Shown here: in pieces, positions 8,863-18,202 of the stretch | Layout of the letters: every line of letters begins with the position of its first letter | Position numbering within the stretch: the first letter of the stretch is position 1 | Assembly (NCBI GenBank): GCA_009779855.1 | Contig: WRBC01000010.1 | Coordinates: 1 to 59,038, forward strand | Length of the DNA: 59,038 bases | Origin: Coriobacteriia bacterium | GTDB lineage: Bacteria; Actinomycetota; Coriobacteriia; WRKU01; WQUG01 | Direction of reading: 5' to 3' | Translations under genes and position numbers: made by a program | The notes under the pieces: generated by a model | The model's input: the letters and a program-made list of their open reading frames with translations, nothing else | What the model was told of the DNA's origin: nothing | Database searches by the model: none

Positions 8863-10293
8863 TCATCTCTCGTTTGTTGTGTCTGCACAGGACTCACCCA
8901 CATATATCTCGCCTACATCTATAGGATAAACTCCATTAAAGCAGGCCATGCACAATTCGTCTGCAGGGATTCCTGTTGCACGCACCATTCCGTCCAACGA
9001 TAGATACGCTAGCGAATCTGCCCCGACATGATGGCAGATCTCATCGACATTTAGGCGTGCACCAATTAGTTGGTCGCTGGTTGACATATCAATTCCGTAA
9101 AAGCAGGGGGATATTACACGTGGCGAGGTAATACGTAGATGGACCTCTTTAGCACCAGCCTCGTGCAGCATAGCTACCAGCTGTTTACTGGTATTTCCGC
9201 GCACAATCGAATCATCTACTACCACAAGGCGCTTACCACGTACCGCATGTTTCATAGGATTTAGCTTTAACCTGATACCTCGCTGGCGCAGTGCCTGCGT
9301 CGGCTCAATAAAAGTACGCCCCACATAGCGGTTTTTTGTAAGCCCTTCACCATAGGGAATACCGCTTGCCTTTGCAAAGCCTACAGCCCCGGGGATACCA
9401 CTGTCGGGTACGCCTATGACATAATCTGCCTGAATGGGCGACTCCGTCGCTAGCTCTTGCCCCAAATGAACTCTGGATTCATACATGGACAGGCCTGCCA
9501 TCTCGCTGTCAGGACGTGCAAAGTAAACATACTCGAATACGCACAGTGCTGGTTTTGGTGCTGGTTTTGCGATAAGGGTCTCTACACCCAGCTCGCTGAT
9601 TTTGACGACCTCACCAGGCTCAATATCACGCAGATAACGCGCGCCTACAATATCAAGTCCGCAGGTCTCACTGGCAATGACCCAACCACGATTATCGGGT
9701 AGCTCCCCTATGCATAGAGGACAGATTCCCAAAGGGTCACGAAAGGCATAGAGGGCAGATTCCGTAATGATGCCCGCCGCGTAAGATCCTTGCGCCATAT
9801 TCATGGTGCGCGCAATGCCTTCGCGGATATGACTGGTTTCTTCGGTAAATTTACCTACAAGGGCTGCAATAGCCTCCGCGTCTGTATCTGACTCTAGCTG
9901 AATCTTGTGGTTTTGCAGATAGTCCTGAAGCTCTGAGGAATTAATCAAGCTGCCATTAAAGCCTAGGGCAATTAGCTGACTACCTATAGAAAACATATGG
10001 GGCTGGGCACTCTCCCATTCCGGAAGATCGTTCTTGCCACGTGATACTGCATAGGTTGCATGGCCTAGGGCAATATGACCCGTCAGCGCACGCAGTCCTG
10101 ACTCCTTAAAGACCTGGGCGACAAGTCCTAAGTCTTTGACCTCTATTATTGTTCTGCCATCACCTACAGCAATACCTGTGCCCTCTTGCCCGCGATGCTG
10201 CAAAGCATGAAGACCAAAGTAGGCCAGACGGGCCGCCTCATCATTAGGCAGTTCAGCGTCCTGCCTTAAAAAGACACCTATTACTCCGCTCAC
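8863..10293 (-). CDS. purF: Amidophosphoribosyltransferase, glutaminase nucleophile Cys replaced by Ser
   Basis: 476 residues. PurF makes phosphoribosylamine from PRPP and glutamine, the committed step of purine synthesis. The class II glutaminase domain is clear (LHALQHRGQEGTGIA, GFNGSLIN, SDTDAEAI) and so is the PRTase domain (PRPP loop VVVDDSIVRGNT). The four cysteines of the Bacillus-type 4Fe-4S cluster are present: CVFEY, SPCFYG and CMAC. However the protein begins M-S-G-V-I-G-V (GTG AGC GGA), where the family has M-C-G: the N-terminal Cys that attacks glutamine is absent. The GTG follows the purL stop directly with AAAGG upstream, and no other in-frame start supplies a Cys. Either ammonia is used directly, Ser acts as nucleophile, or this is a base error (AGC versus TGC). 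Confidence 0.93.
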   Translation of the reverse strand: MSGVIGVFLRQDAELPNDEAARLAYFGLHALQHRGQEGTGIAVGDGRTIIEVKDLGLVAQVFKESGLRALTGHIALGHATYAVSRGKNDLPEWESAQPHMFSIGSQLIALGFNGSLINSSELQDYLQNHKIQLESDTDAEAIAALVGKFTEETSHIREGIARTMNMAQGSYAAGIITESALYAFRDPLGICPLCIGELPDNRGWVIASETCGLDIVGARYLRDIEPGEVVKISELGVETLIAKPAPKPALCVFEYVYFARPDSEMAGLSMYESRVHLGQELATESPIQADYVIGVPDSGIPGAVGFAKASGIPYGEGLTKNRYVGRTFIEPTQALRQRGIRLKLNPMKHAVRGKRLVVVDDSIVRGNTSKQLVAMLHEAGAKEVHLRITSPRVISPCFYGIDMSTSDQLIGARLNVDEICHHVGADSLAYLSLDGMVRATGIPADELCMACFNGVYPIDVGEIYVGESCADTTNER

Positions 10294-12732
10294 TTATGCA
10301 CCTTTAAGTGCACTAGCATTATCGCGGATGCTGTCGCCTGCGCTGCCATCTGCGCCATCGCCAACTTCACTGCCCTCTGCGAAAAGTGCCTGCTCTAGGG
10401 AATCCGACCAGATCTGGCTAACCTTCGCCAGGGGAAGATCTATCTTATCTTTGATAATGACACGGTCGCCGCCAACGTCACCAAGGATGCTGAAGGACAC
10501 ATCAGCTGCCTGCAGTGCATCAAGCACAGCATCAACCTTATCTGTAGCACTGCTTACAACAACACGGCTTTGGCTTTCACTGAAAAGTGAACTTGCAGCA
10601 CTTAGTGTGTCATCTAGCGCAACCTCGAAACCTAGCCCGCCCTGCACAGCGCTTTCAACCAACGCAACTGCAAGCCCTCCGTCAGAACAGTCATGGGCAG
10701 ACTTAATAAGACCTGCGTCAATTAATTCGCGCAAGGTTTTCTGTGTGCAGGCTTCAAGGTCTAAGTCAAGCGATGGGATGTCCCCTGCAACTAGATCAAA
10801 CTGAGTCTTTAGATATTCACTACCCCCAATTTCATCCAGTGTCTCGCCTATTAGGATGATTGTGTCCCCTGCAGTCTTGAAGTCACTGGTGCAATGCTTA
10901 TCTAGGTCGTCAATAATACCCACAAGTCCAATTGCAGGTGTTGGATAAATAGGATTGCCATCAGATTCGTTATACAAGCTTACATTTCCTGAAACAACAG
11001 GCACATTAAGCACTTCACAGCTTTCGCTGATACCTTCGATTGAATTTACAAACGTCCAGTAAATCTCTGGCTTTTCAGGTGATCCAAAATTCAGGCAGTC
11101 GGTCAGCGCTGCGGGTGTTGCACCAACACAACTGACGTTACGGGCAGCCTCTGCCACAGCAATTTGTGCACCACGACGCGGATTCAAATAGACGTAACGA
11201 CCATTACAGTCACAGCTTGCAGCAATTCCCCGATTGGTCATAGTCTCTGGTTTGCCTGGAATACCAATACGGAAGAGTCCTGCATCTGCACCAGGGGCAA
11301 TAACAACACTATCCTTTGCGGGTTCATCGTCATCGAGTTCACACTGCTTACCAATCCAGCCACGGGACGCGATGTTGCTGCTTGCAAGTACCTTAAGTAA
11401 GGATGCATTCAGTTCATCCTGCGTCTGCGGATGATTAAGCCCGCTAAGGTCAGTGCCACGCAACTCTGCGATATAGGTAGGCTCTGTGTAAGGAGGGTCA
11501 TATTCAGGTGCATCATCTGCAAGAGACCTTGCAGGGATGTTTGCATAGACTGTTTTCTCATCAGTTCCAGGGATACTGGCTACAACAGTGAAATTGCCAC
11601 TGTCAGTTACTTCGCCTATTACCGTAGATAGCACATCCCATTTTTTGCATACGGCAAAAACTTCGTCCAATCTGTCAGGTGCGCATACGGCAAGCATACG
11701 TTCCTGTGATTCGCTTACCATGGTCTCGAAGGGACGCATACCAGATTCGAGCGTCGGAACCTTTGTCACATCAATGGTGATGCCCATTCCTGCGCGGCTT
11801 GCCATCTCTGAACCAGAGCTGGTTAGTCCTGCTGCCCCCAGGTCACCTAAACCTACAAGCAGACCGCTTTCCAATAGTTCTAGACAGGCTTCTGCTAGGC
11901 GACGTCCCAGTTCAGGATCACCCGTGACCATGGTCGGAGCATCAACTTCTGATTGTGTCAGGTCTACAGTACTGGAAGCACTAGATGCACCGTGTGCACC
12001 AGAGGCATCAGCGGACTGATCGCCCTCCTCGCTGAACTCTGCACTTGCTAGGATGCTTGCTCCCCCAATACCATCACGCCCTGTTTTAGCACCTAACAGC
12101 ACAAGCAGATTGCCTGTACCACTTGCCTGTGCACGGGTTAGATGCTCTTCACGCATCAGTCCAATACCCATGGCATTTACCAGGCAGTTCGTCTTATAGG
12201 CGTCGTCGAAGTGAATCTCTCCGCCCAGGGTCGGTACACCGATGCCCTTCGCAAAGTCAGCGAAGCCACGCGCGGCTTCTGTTGCCAGAAAACGCTGACG
12301 CGGTTGATCAAGTGAACCAAAGCGCAGGCTGTTAAGTGCTGCAATAGGACGCGCACCCATGGTGAAGATATCGCGCATACAGCCACCAATGCCCGTAGCA
12401 GCACCGTGATAGGGCTCAATCGCGCTGGGGTGATTATGGCTTTCCATCTTAAAAGCCAGCGCCCAGCCGTCTCCTACGCTGATAACGCCGGCATTTTCAC
12501 CAGGTCCTTGTAGTACATATTCGCCCTCTGTCGGGAACTTGCGCAGATGCACCTTTGAGTGCTTGTAACTGCAGTGTTCCGACCACATCAGCGAATACAT
12601 ATAGAGCTCGCATATGGTGGGGATACGTCCCAGCAGCTCGCATATGTGCGTGTATTCGCCAGGTCGAAGACCCAACTCTTCAGCTAACTGAGGGGCATCT
12701 GTCTTACTTAGATCAGGGGTGGGTGCAGTCAC
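10294..12732 (-). CDS. purL: Phosphoribosylformylglycinamidine synthase subunit II
   Basis: 812 residues, the small-type PurL that works with PurQ and PurS (neither is in this window). It converts FGAR to FGAM using ATP and ammonia. Motifs: MWSEHCSYKHSK near residue 50, SHNHPSAIEPYHGAATGIGG near residue 95, and the second ATP-grasp-like half with HDCSDGGLAVALVE. It is longer than the usual 730-750 because of a Ser/Ala/Gly-rich insertion (about residues 237-260, EEGDQSADASGAHG) and an acidic tail. GTG start with AAAGGAG upstream, three bases after the stop of the preceding membrane-protein gene; its stop touches the purF start. First purine gene of the unit. Confidence 0.97.
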   Translation of the reverse strand: MTAPTPDLSKTDAPQLAEELGLRPGEYTHICELLGRIPTICELYMYSLMWSEHCSYKHSKVHLRKFPTEGEYVLQGPGENAGVISVGDGWALAFKMESHNHPSAIEPYHGAATGIGGCMRDIFTMGARPIAALNSLRFGSLDQPRQRFLATEAARGFADFAKGIGVPTLGGEIHFDDAYKTNCLVNAMGIGLMREEHLTRAQASGTGNLLVLLGAKTGRDGIGGASILASAEFSEEGDQSADASGAHGASSASSTVDLTQSEVDAPTMVTGDPELGRRLAEACLELLESGLLVGLGDLGAAGLTSSGSEMASRAGMGITIDVTKVPTLESGMRPFETMVSESQERMLAVCAPDRLDEVFAVCKKWDVLSTVIGEVTDSGNFTVVASIPGTDEKTVYANIPARSLADDAPEYDPPYTEPTYIAELRGTDLSGLNHPQTQDELNASLLKVLASSNIASRGWIGKQCELDDDEPAKDSVVIAPGADAGLFRIGIPGKPETMTNRGIAASCDCNGRYVYLNPRRGAQIAVAEAARNVSCVGATPAALTDCLNFGSPEKPEIYWTFVNSIEGISESCEVLNVPVVSGNVSLYNESDGNPIYPTPAIGLVGIIDDLDKHCTSDFKTAGDTIILIGETLDEIGGSEYLKTQFDLVAGDIPSLDLDLEACTQKTLRELIDAGLIKSAHDCSDGGLAVALVESAVQGGLGFEVALDDTLSAASSLFSESQSRVVVSSATDKVDAVLDALQAADVSFSILGDVGGDRVIIKDKIDLPLAKVSQIWSDSLEQALFAEGSEVGDGADGSAGDSIRDNASALKGA

Positions 12733-12735
12733 TCT

Positions 12736-13182
12736 CTACTCCTTTTCGCTTTCCACTTTATCAACCACAGACACGGTAACTGTCTTGCCAGCAGCCTCAA
12801 GGCGTTTTTGCCTACGCATTTCTTTACGGTAACGCCTCATTGTCTTATTAAAGATTACTCGCTTCACATAAGCAAAGAATAAAACTACCATGAAAAAGAG
12901 CCCTAGCCCTGAAATAGCCCCGGGAACTGGTCCAATGAAAACACCTAATCTCTCAAGGACACTGGGAATGTAGGGCATAAGTCCTGCAATAAATAGGATT
13001 CCGCCTAACCAGAAATATCCCATCATCCCTTCTTTGGGCTCATCAAAGTGCTTTTCTACCTCATGACGCCACGGTCTAAGCGAATCAAGCATGACAAACA
13101 AGGGCAGCAGAACTAAGAGCATTAAAAATATTCTAAACCCGTCGATAATGGGGGACATTCCCCATTGAAATCCACCAAACAT
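12736..13182 (-). CDS. Small integral membrane protein, function unknown
   Basis: 148 residues, not recognised. Three hydrophobic segments are visible: about residues 15-32 (FRIFLMLLVLLPLFVML), 55-72 (YFWLGGILFIAGLMPYI) and 85-105 (ISGLGLFFMVVLFFAYV), then a basic tail (MRRYRKEMRRQKRLE). It lies 14 bases after the charged membrane protein gene and 3 bases before purL, so it is probably translated from the same message as the purine genes. Its own product shows no purine-related motif. Confidence 0.8.
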   Translation of the reverse strand: MFGGFQWGMSPIIDGFRIFLMLLVLLPLFVMLDSLRPWRHEVEKHFDEPKEGMMGYFWLGGILFIAGLMPYIPSVLERLGVFIGPVPGAISGLGLFFMVVLFFAYVKRVIFNKTMRRYRKEMRRQKRLEAAGKTVTVSVVDKVESEKE

Positions 13183-13196
13183 TAGAATCCACCCCG

Positions 13197-13943
13197 CTAG
13201 TGAGTCGTGATCATTTTAGATTTATTTTTATCATCCTTTGACTTTTTGTCATTGGACTTCGATTTTTTGTTGTTTTTTGGCTTGTCTTCTTTGGACTTAT
13301 CTTCGTCATCAGATTCGTCTTCGGATTCACCTTCAGCCTCATCGCTGCCTGCATCTTTGTCCTTTGACTTAGACTTCTTATCTGCGTTTGCGTCTTCAGC
13401 TTTAGGCTCTTTATCCTTTAATCCCTTGCCCTCAGACTTTTTACCTTCGGGTTTCTTATCGTCAGACTTCTTGTCCTGCTTACCTTCTTTGCCACCAGCT
13501 TTTTCAGCCTCAAAGGCGCGCACTAAAGGACGAATTTTCTTGAAGTCTAGGTACCAGGCAAAACCTACCATAAACATTGCTGCCCAGGTCATACCCAAAC
13601 CGATTTGAGCAGCTTGATCTCCACTTAAGCCAATAAGAGAATACACTTGCTCTGCGCCAAGGGATAGGGACAGTATCAACAGTAGAAACGCGGCACCTAG
13701 ACAGTACCACCATATCTTACGTTGCTGCTTATATTCTGGGGTGTCGGGCATCTCGCGTAAAAATGAGCTGCGCTTTTTAGCATCACCCTTCTTGCCTGAA
13801 GCTTTCTTACCACCAGTTTTAGATGAACTATTTTGCTCCCCAATAGCGCGTTTTGGTTTTGCGCTTGCAGCAGATTTACGTGTTACCCCTTTAGGCTCAG
13901 TGCCCTTTTGATAGCGATTATTCATAGGTGAACGACGTGCCAT
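13197..13943 (-). CDS. Membrane protein with very long charged Lys/Asp/Glu tail, function unknown
   Basis: 248 residues from the ATG at 13943, which has a strong GAGGAG site; a start at 14021 in the same frame lacks one. The first 75 residues are basic and Ser/Lys-rich, two membrane helices follow (WWYCLGAAFLLLILSLSLG and IGLGMTWAAMFMVGFAWYL), and from about residue 150 to the end the chain is almost wholly K, D, E, S and G (for example KSDDKKPEGKKSEGKG), so disordered and highly charged. Not recognised. It precedes the other small membrane protein and the purine genes and follows plsX after about 170 bases. Confidence 0.78.
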   Translation of the reverse strand: MARRSPMNNRYQKGTEPKGVTRKSAASAKPKRAIGEQNSSSKTGGKKASGKKGDAKKRSSFLREMPDTPEYKQQRKIWWYCLGAAFLLLILSLSLGAEQVYSLIGLSGDQAAQIGLGMTWAAMFMVGFAWYLDFKKIRPLVRAFEAEKAGGKEGKQDKKSDDKKPEGKKSEGKGLKDKEPKAEDANADKKSKSKDKDAGSDEAEGESEDESDDEDKSKEDKPKNNKKSKSNDKKSKDDKNKSKMITTH

Positions 13944-14114
13944 TTTTCTCCTCAAATAGATAGTAGCGGGCTCAATTGAACTATACACATCTTGCGCAGT
14001 GCCCATGCAACAATCAGCCACTAATTAATCTGGTCGGCAAACTGCACAAACAAGCCCTTTGATACGAGCATTTATCGGTTTTATTGTAACAAAGATTAGA
14101 GGGGAATTAGGTAC

Positions 14115-15134
14115 TTATGACCCAAGAGCAACTGTGATTTTTTCGGTAAGTTCATTACGAACAGCAGTTGCACCCACAAGAATGCCATTGGCCATTGCTT
14201 CTGGGGAAGACGATCCATGCGCAACAAGACAAAGTCCCTTTACTCCAAGCAGTGGCGCTGCGCCGTACTGATCAGGGTCTAGTTCACTTTTTAGCTCTTT
14301 CAAAGAGCCCTTTAAGGCCATTGCGGCTAACTTATTCAAAGGCGTTGAGGTAAGAGCCTTCTTAAGGTTGCCCAGTAGATAGAACATCGAGCCCTCAAGT
14401 GTCTTCAAGACTACATTACCCGTAAATCCATCAGTGACAATGACATCTGCTGCACCTTCAAGAATATCGCGCCCTTCTACATTTCCTACAAAGTTGCGCG
14501 TCTTTTCTTTCATAAGGGTTTGGGTAGCCTTGGCCAGTTCTGAACCCTTGCCTTCTTCTGACCCAATATTAAGTAACGCAACGCTAGGATCATCTAGACC
14601 CAGGGTTGCTTGTGCATAAGCACGACCCATCTCTGCAAACTGTACCAGTAACTCTGGCTTACAGTCAGCGTTAGCACCTGTGTCAGTAAGAACTACAGGT
14701 TTTTTGCCCGGTAAAACAACAGCAAGTGTTGGGCGGGCTACTCCACGAATACGTCCAACGATAAGCGTTCCTGCGGCTAGGCAGGCTGCCGTAGATCCCG
14801 CAGAAATAAAACCCTGAGCTGCGCCCTCTTTGACTAGACGTGCCGCAACTACAATAGACGCATCTTTTTTGCTGCGGACAGCGCGTGCCGGATCAAGCTC
14901 ATCCATGGCAATCTCTTCTGTAGTGACATAGGCATCAACACGGGATCCACCAGGACCGTGAGCTGCAGGACTTGCTGCAAAAGGTTCAACAACCTCTGCT
15001 GGTCCGCAGAGTGCTATGCGCAAGTTTAGGTCACGCTGCAACGCCAGCGCGACGCCATCAACAACCGCTGAAGGTGCAAAATCGCCGCCGAGTGCATCGA
15101 CAGCGATAGTAACAGGATGTGCTTTGGAATTCAC
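14115..15134 (-). CDS. plsX: Phosphate acyltransferase PlsX
   Basis: 339 residues, normal length. PlsX converts acyl-ACP to acyl-phosphate, the donor for PlsY in phospholipid synthesis, at the membrane surface. Diagnostic motifs: ITIAVDALGGDFAPSAVVDG (here TIAVDALGGD) at the N-terminus, KKDASIVVAARLVKEG, SAGSTAA, LTDTGANADCKPE, LLNIGSEEGKG and DGFTGNVVLKTLEG. The GTG start directly follows the rpmF stop without a gap, the standard rpmF-plsX pair of bacteria. The C-terminal part has the expected LGVKGLCLVAHGSS. Confidence 0.96.
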   Translation of the reverse strand: MNSKAHPVTIAVDALGGDFAPSAVVDGVALALQRDLNLRIALCGPAEVVEPFAASPAAHGPGGSRVDAYVTTEEIAMDELDPARAVRSKKDASIVVAARLVKEGAAQGFISAGSTAACLAAGTLIVGRIRGVARPTLAVVLPGKKPVVLTDTGANADCKPELLVQFAEMGRAYAQATLGLDDPSVALLNIGSEEGKGSELAKATQTLMKEKTRNFVGNVEGRDILEGAADVIVTDGFTGNVVLKTLEGSMFYLLGNLKKALTSTPLNKLAAMALKGSLKELKSELDPDQYGAAPLLGVKGLCLVAHGSSSPEAMANGILVGATAVRNELTEKITVALGS

Positions 15135-15314
15135 CTAAGCTTCAGTCTCGACGACTTCTTTGCCCTTATAGTATCCGCAAACACCGCATATACGATGAGG
15201 AAGTTTCGCCTCACGACATTGCGGACATTCCTGCGTGTTCTCTGCGCTATCTTTCCAATTGGCGCGACGGTGATTAGTCTTAATGCGCCCTTTTTTCCTC
15301 TTGGGTACTGCCAT
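15135..15314 (-). CDS. rpmF: 50S ribosomal protein L32
   Basis: 59 residues read from the ATG at 15314, with AAAGGAA upstream. It begins MAVPKRKKGRIKTNHRRANW and has the zinc-ribbon cysteine pairs CPQC and CGVC that mark the four-cysteine form of L32. It is a component of the large ribosomal subunit. It is followed at once by plsX (stop and start codons adjoin), the usual bacterial arrangement, which supports both calls. Confidence 0.95.
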   Translation of the reverse strand: MAVPKRKKGRIKTNHRRANWKDSAENTQECPQCREAKLPHRICGVCGYYKGKEVVETEA

Positions 15315-15383
15315 TATCGTTTCCTTTTCTGCTTTCTATTGTGTAAGAACTTCCTAGTTCAATGCTAGTAAAAGCAACTGCAC

Positions 15384-15389
15384 AGTATA
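15384..15389 (-). promoter_or_regulatory. Possible -10 element for rpmF-plsX
   Basis: Minus-strand TATACT about 70 bases upstream of the rpmF start, in a 157-base gap with no gene. The matching -35 is poor (TACCTG at 16 bases), so this is a weak call. Confidence 0.35.
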
Positions 15390-15471
15390 GCACATTTACC
15401 TTGTACAGGTACTTAGCTCTGCTGTCGCAAGTCTTACCGCAAACCTCTGCTGCAAATACACGGACGTGCCT

Positions 15472-16359
15472 CTACTTTGGCAAGAATACACGCATTACTA
15501 ACATGTCATCCTCTTTGCTTGCGGTAATCTGACCTCCCAGTTGCTGGGTAAGCTCCTTAGCGATTGCAAGTCCAAGTCCTGTTCCCTTATTGCTTCTTGA
15601 AGCATCGAAAGTATAGAAACGATCAAATATCTGATCGACATCAAGACTATCCAGTCTATCAGCCCAATTCGCAATCTCAAGTACCTCGTCATCAAGGCGA
15701 ACATGAACATGAGATTTACCGTGCACATAAACATTCTTTACAAGGTTTTGGACTACACGGGTAATCAGTTCCGCATCAGTCACGCAAAGTATGGGGGTAT
15801 CTGGAATAGTAAAGGCTGCCTCAAAGCCCCTTTTCTCAAAATTTGGATAGGCTTCTGAAAGTACTTCTCTAACAACACTGGTCATATCAACCTTTTGTAG
15901 GCTGAGCACAATGTTCCCCTCAGAAATACGTGCAAATTCAAACAGACTATCCATCAGACCAGAAAGGGCTTCAAGTCGTCCCTGTATGACCTGTAGATAT
16001 TGAGCCTTTGTCTCTGCGTCAAGATCTGAAGACTCAATCAACTGCAAGTAACCCCTTGCTGAAGTCAGGGGTGTACGCAAATCATGAGAGATATTAGTAA
16101 TGGCGCGTTTCAATGCTGCTTCTGTTCGATGCTTTTCAAAAAGATTGTATCTACTTTTTTCTAGGACCTCATTAACGGTCGCAACAAAGGCAAGTAATTC
16201 CTTATCAAATGATCTGCTTGTCAGTTGAATATTTGTGTCTAAGTGCATGATTTCAGTAAGGTCCCTGCGCAAACGCCTCATCTCTCTTTTCAGAAAGATA
16301 AGGCGCGCGCAGAGACCTAGAAGTAATGTACTCATAATCGCAATGATGAAATAAAGCAT
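15472..16359 (-). CDS. Sensor histidine kinase
   Basis: 295 residues. One N-terminal membrane helix (LYFIIAIMSTLLLGLCARLIF) with almost no extracellular part, then a HisKA domain with the H-box SHDLRTPLTSARGYLQ and a HATPase_c domain with the N-box QNLVKNVYVHGK, and the G-boxes RFYTFDASRSNKGTGLGLAIA. A kinase of this size with hardly any sensor domain resembles those that sense through a partner transporter, and it is the last gene after a BcrAB-like exporter with 54 bases between. It is expected to phosphorylate the response regulator encoded at 18331-19065. The signal cannot be told from sequence. Confidence 0.92.
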   Translation of the reverse strand: MLYFIIAIMSTLLLGLCARLIFLKREMRRLRRDLTEIMHLDTNIQLTSRSFDKELLAFVATVNEVLEKSRYNLFEKHRTEAALKRAITNISHDLRTPLTSARGYLQLIESSDLDAETKAQYLQVIQGRLEALSGLMDSLFEFARISEGNIVLSLQKVDMTSVVREVLSEAYPNFEKRGFEAAFTIPDTPILCVTDAELITRVVQNLVKNVYVHGKSHVHVRLDDEVLEIANWADRLDSLDVDQIFDRFYTFDASRSNKGTGLGLAIAKELTQQLGGQITASKEDDMLVMRVFLPK

Positions 16360-16413
16360 GTTACATCGTTATCCTTTTCGATAGGCGTCTAAATCGCGAA
16401 TACTACATGTTGC

Positions 16414-17208
16414 CTACTTAATGTCTGCTCGCTTAAATAGCAGGATACCTGCAACTGCGGGTACTGCAATATATGCTAGCCCAACTAGCAGGCCACGCAC
16501 GAATTCAAAACTAGTAAGCAATGCCCCGTGTTCCGCAAAAAGGTCCATAAGTGAAGCTAGCTCATAGTGCGCAATGAATCCTGCAATGTCTGGCCATGCC
16601 AACGATAAAAGAGACACAAGGATCACGGGCGCAAAACTGACGCCAATGTAGACCCATATGGCAGCACCTTCACGGCGCAGAGTAAACGCAAGAAAAGTGC
16701 AGATGCTACAGAAACCTACAGCAAAGAGTGCCTGCGTTGCAAAAACCTGCAAGGCGTCAAGAACTAGGTCCCCAGTCCAGTCCCCAAGGCCACCAACAAT
16801 GATGCCAAAGACCACTACCACAGCTAAGAAGAAGGCCATGAACAAGACGGTAAGGCCTGAAGTCACCGCCAGTCTTGAAAGGTAGAGCTGAATACGACCC
16901 ATTCCTGTTGCGATCTCGTTCTTGATGGTGCCACTGTCAAATAATGCCATTGAAATAATAGCCCCAACAGCTAACACTACCCACATAATCAAGTTCATGG
17001 CGCCAAAGGCCATAGATACCGCTTCTGCCCCGTTTATGACTTCCATGCCCAGGATTGGATCCTCTTCTGTCGATACATTCACCGTACTAATTGCTGTCTG
17101 GAAAACAAATACCATCATTGCTGAAAATAATGTGATAACAGCTGCCGTAACATAGGGCAGCTTGCCCTGAAAAAATCTATATAAATCTGCCTGCATTATC
17201 CGCAACAT
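16414..17208 (-). CDS. ABC transporter permease (BcrB/ABC-2 type)
   Basis: 264 residues with about six hydrophobic segments, beginning LRIMQADLYRFFQGKLPYVTAAV and ending LLFKRADIK, a layout typical of the lantibiotic/bacitracin exporter permeases. It partners the ATPase encoded immediately upstream: the ATPase stop and this start share one base at 17208. Probably exports or detoxifies a peptide antibiotic or other envelope-active compound; substrate unknown. Confidence 0.88.
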   Translation of the reverse strand: MLRIMQADLYRFFQGKLPYVTAAVITLFSAMMVFVFQTAISTVNVSTEEDPILGMEVINGAEAVSMAFGAMNLIMWVVLAVGAIISMALFDSGTIKNEIATGMGRIQLYLSRLAVTSGLTVLFMAFFLAVVVVFGIIVGGLGDWTGDLVLDALQVFATQALFAVGFCSICTFLAFTLRREGAAIWVYIGVSFAPVILVSLLSLAWPDIAGFIAHYELASLMDLFAEHGALLTSFEFVRGLLVGLAYIAVPAVAGILLFKRADIK

Positions 17209-18116
17209 TATTGCGCACCTCCAATTATCTTCTGGTAGTAATCTTCTAAACTGTCCCCTACTTCATGTGCTGCCGATACTCGAATGCCCTCTGAAGTAAG
17301 AAGGTGAGTTATTTCGGGAACCTTATCAAGCAGTTCATATACCCGGAGTTCAGTAGCACTAACCTGCTTGTAGTCTGTAATGCCCAGATTTGTTTCAAGT
17401 AGTGCTGCAGTCTTTGCAACATCATCTACACTCAACGATAAGGCGCGCTTGCACTCCTCTTGCAGTTGCGCATGGGTAAGGTTTTTGACCAGTCGTCCGT
17501 CATGAATAAAGGCGTACTTTGTAGCGATTTGAGAAAGCTCTGTCAGAATATGACTTGAAAGCAAGATAGTTACCCCACTATTGCTTAGTGACTTAATAAG
17601 CTCACGAATCTCTACAATCCCTATGGGATCAAGCCCGTTGATGGGTTCATCTAAGATGATGAAATCTGGTTTGCTCATAAGGGTCAGTGCCAGGGCAAGA
17701 CGCTGCTTCATACCCATTGAGAAATCCTTGAACTTTTTCTTCCCCGTATTGGTCAGACCAACAAATTCTAGAGACTGCTGAACAGCGCCCTTATTGGGGA
17801 TCCCGCGCTGAATGCGATAGTATTCTAGGTTTTGCTTTGCAGTCAGATTAGGATAAAGTGCAGGATGTTCGATAACAGATCCCATTCTTTTGCGCGCCGC
17901 CTGAAGTCCCGCGTCATCCGCTTTTCCGAAAAGTTCAATCTCTCCGCTGTCTGGATGTGCTAAAGAAGTAACCATGCGCATAAAAGTGGTCTTCCCCGCA
18001 CCATTTTGACCAATAAGGCCGTAGATGTCACCCTTCTCAATAGTCAGGCTTACATTATCTACGGCAGCTGCCCCACCATAGATCTTTGTTAAGCCCCTTG
18101 TTTCTAATACTTTCAT
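17208..18116 (-). CDS. ABC transporter ATPase (BcrA-like)
   Basis: 302 residues. Walker A GLIGQNGAGKTTFMR (residues about 33-47), signature FSMGMKQRLALALTL, Walker B FIILDEPINGLDP and the switch His in LLSSHILTEL are all intact, and a BcrA-type C-terminal extension of about 80 residues follows. It energises the adjoining permease. The 214 bases upstream carry three 11-bp-spaced direct repeats, suggesting control by the response regulator encoded just before. Confidence 0.93.
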   Translation of the reverse strand: MKVLETRGLTKIYGGAAAVDNVSLTIEKGDIYGLIGQNGAGKTTFMRMVTSLAHPDSGEIELFGKADDAGLQAARKRMGSVIEHPALYPNLTAKQNLEYYRIQRGIPNKGAVQQSLEFVGLTNTGKKKFKDFSMGMKQRLALALTLMSKPDFIILDEPINGLDPIGIVEIRELIKSLSNSGVTILLSSHILTELSQIATKYAFIHDGRLVKNLTHAQLQEECKRALSLSVDDVAKTAALLETNLGITDYKQVSATELRVYELLDKVPEITHLLTSEGIRVSAAHEVGDSLEDYYQKIIGGAQ

Positions 18117-18202
18117 CTTTTCTCCCTGTCATTAAATACCTTGTTTAAGCTACTTAAGTGAGCTGCTGCGAACTACTCATGTAAGCTGCTTGCTTTGACT
18201 TA

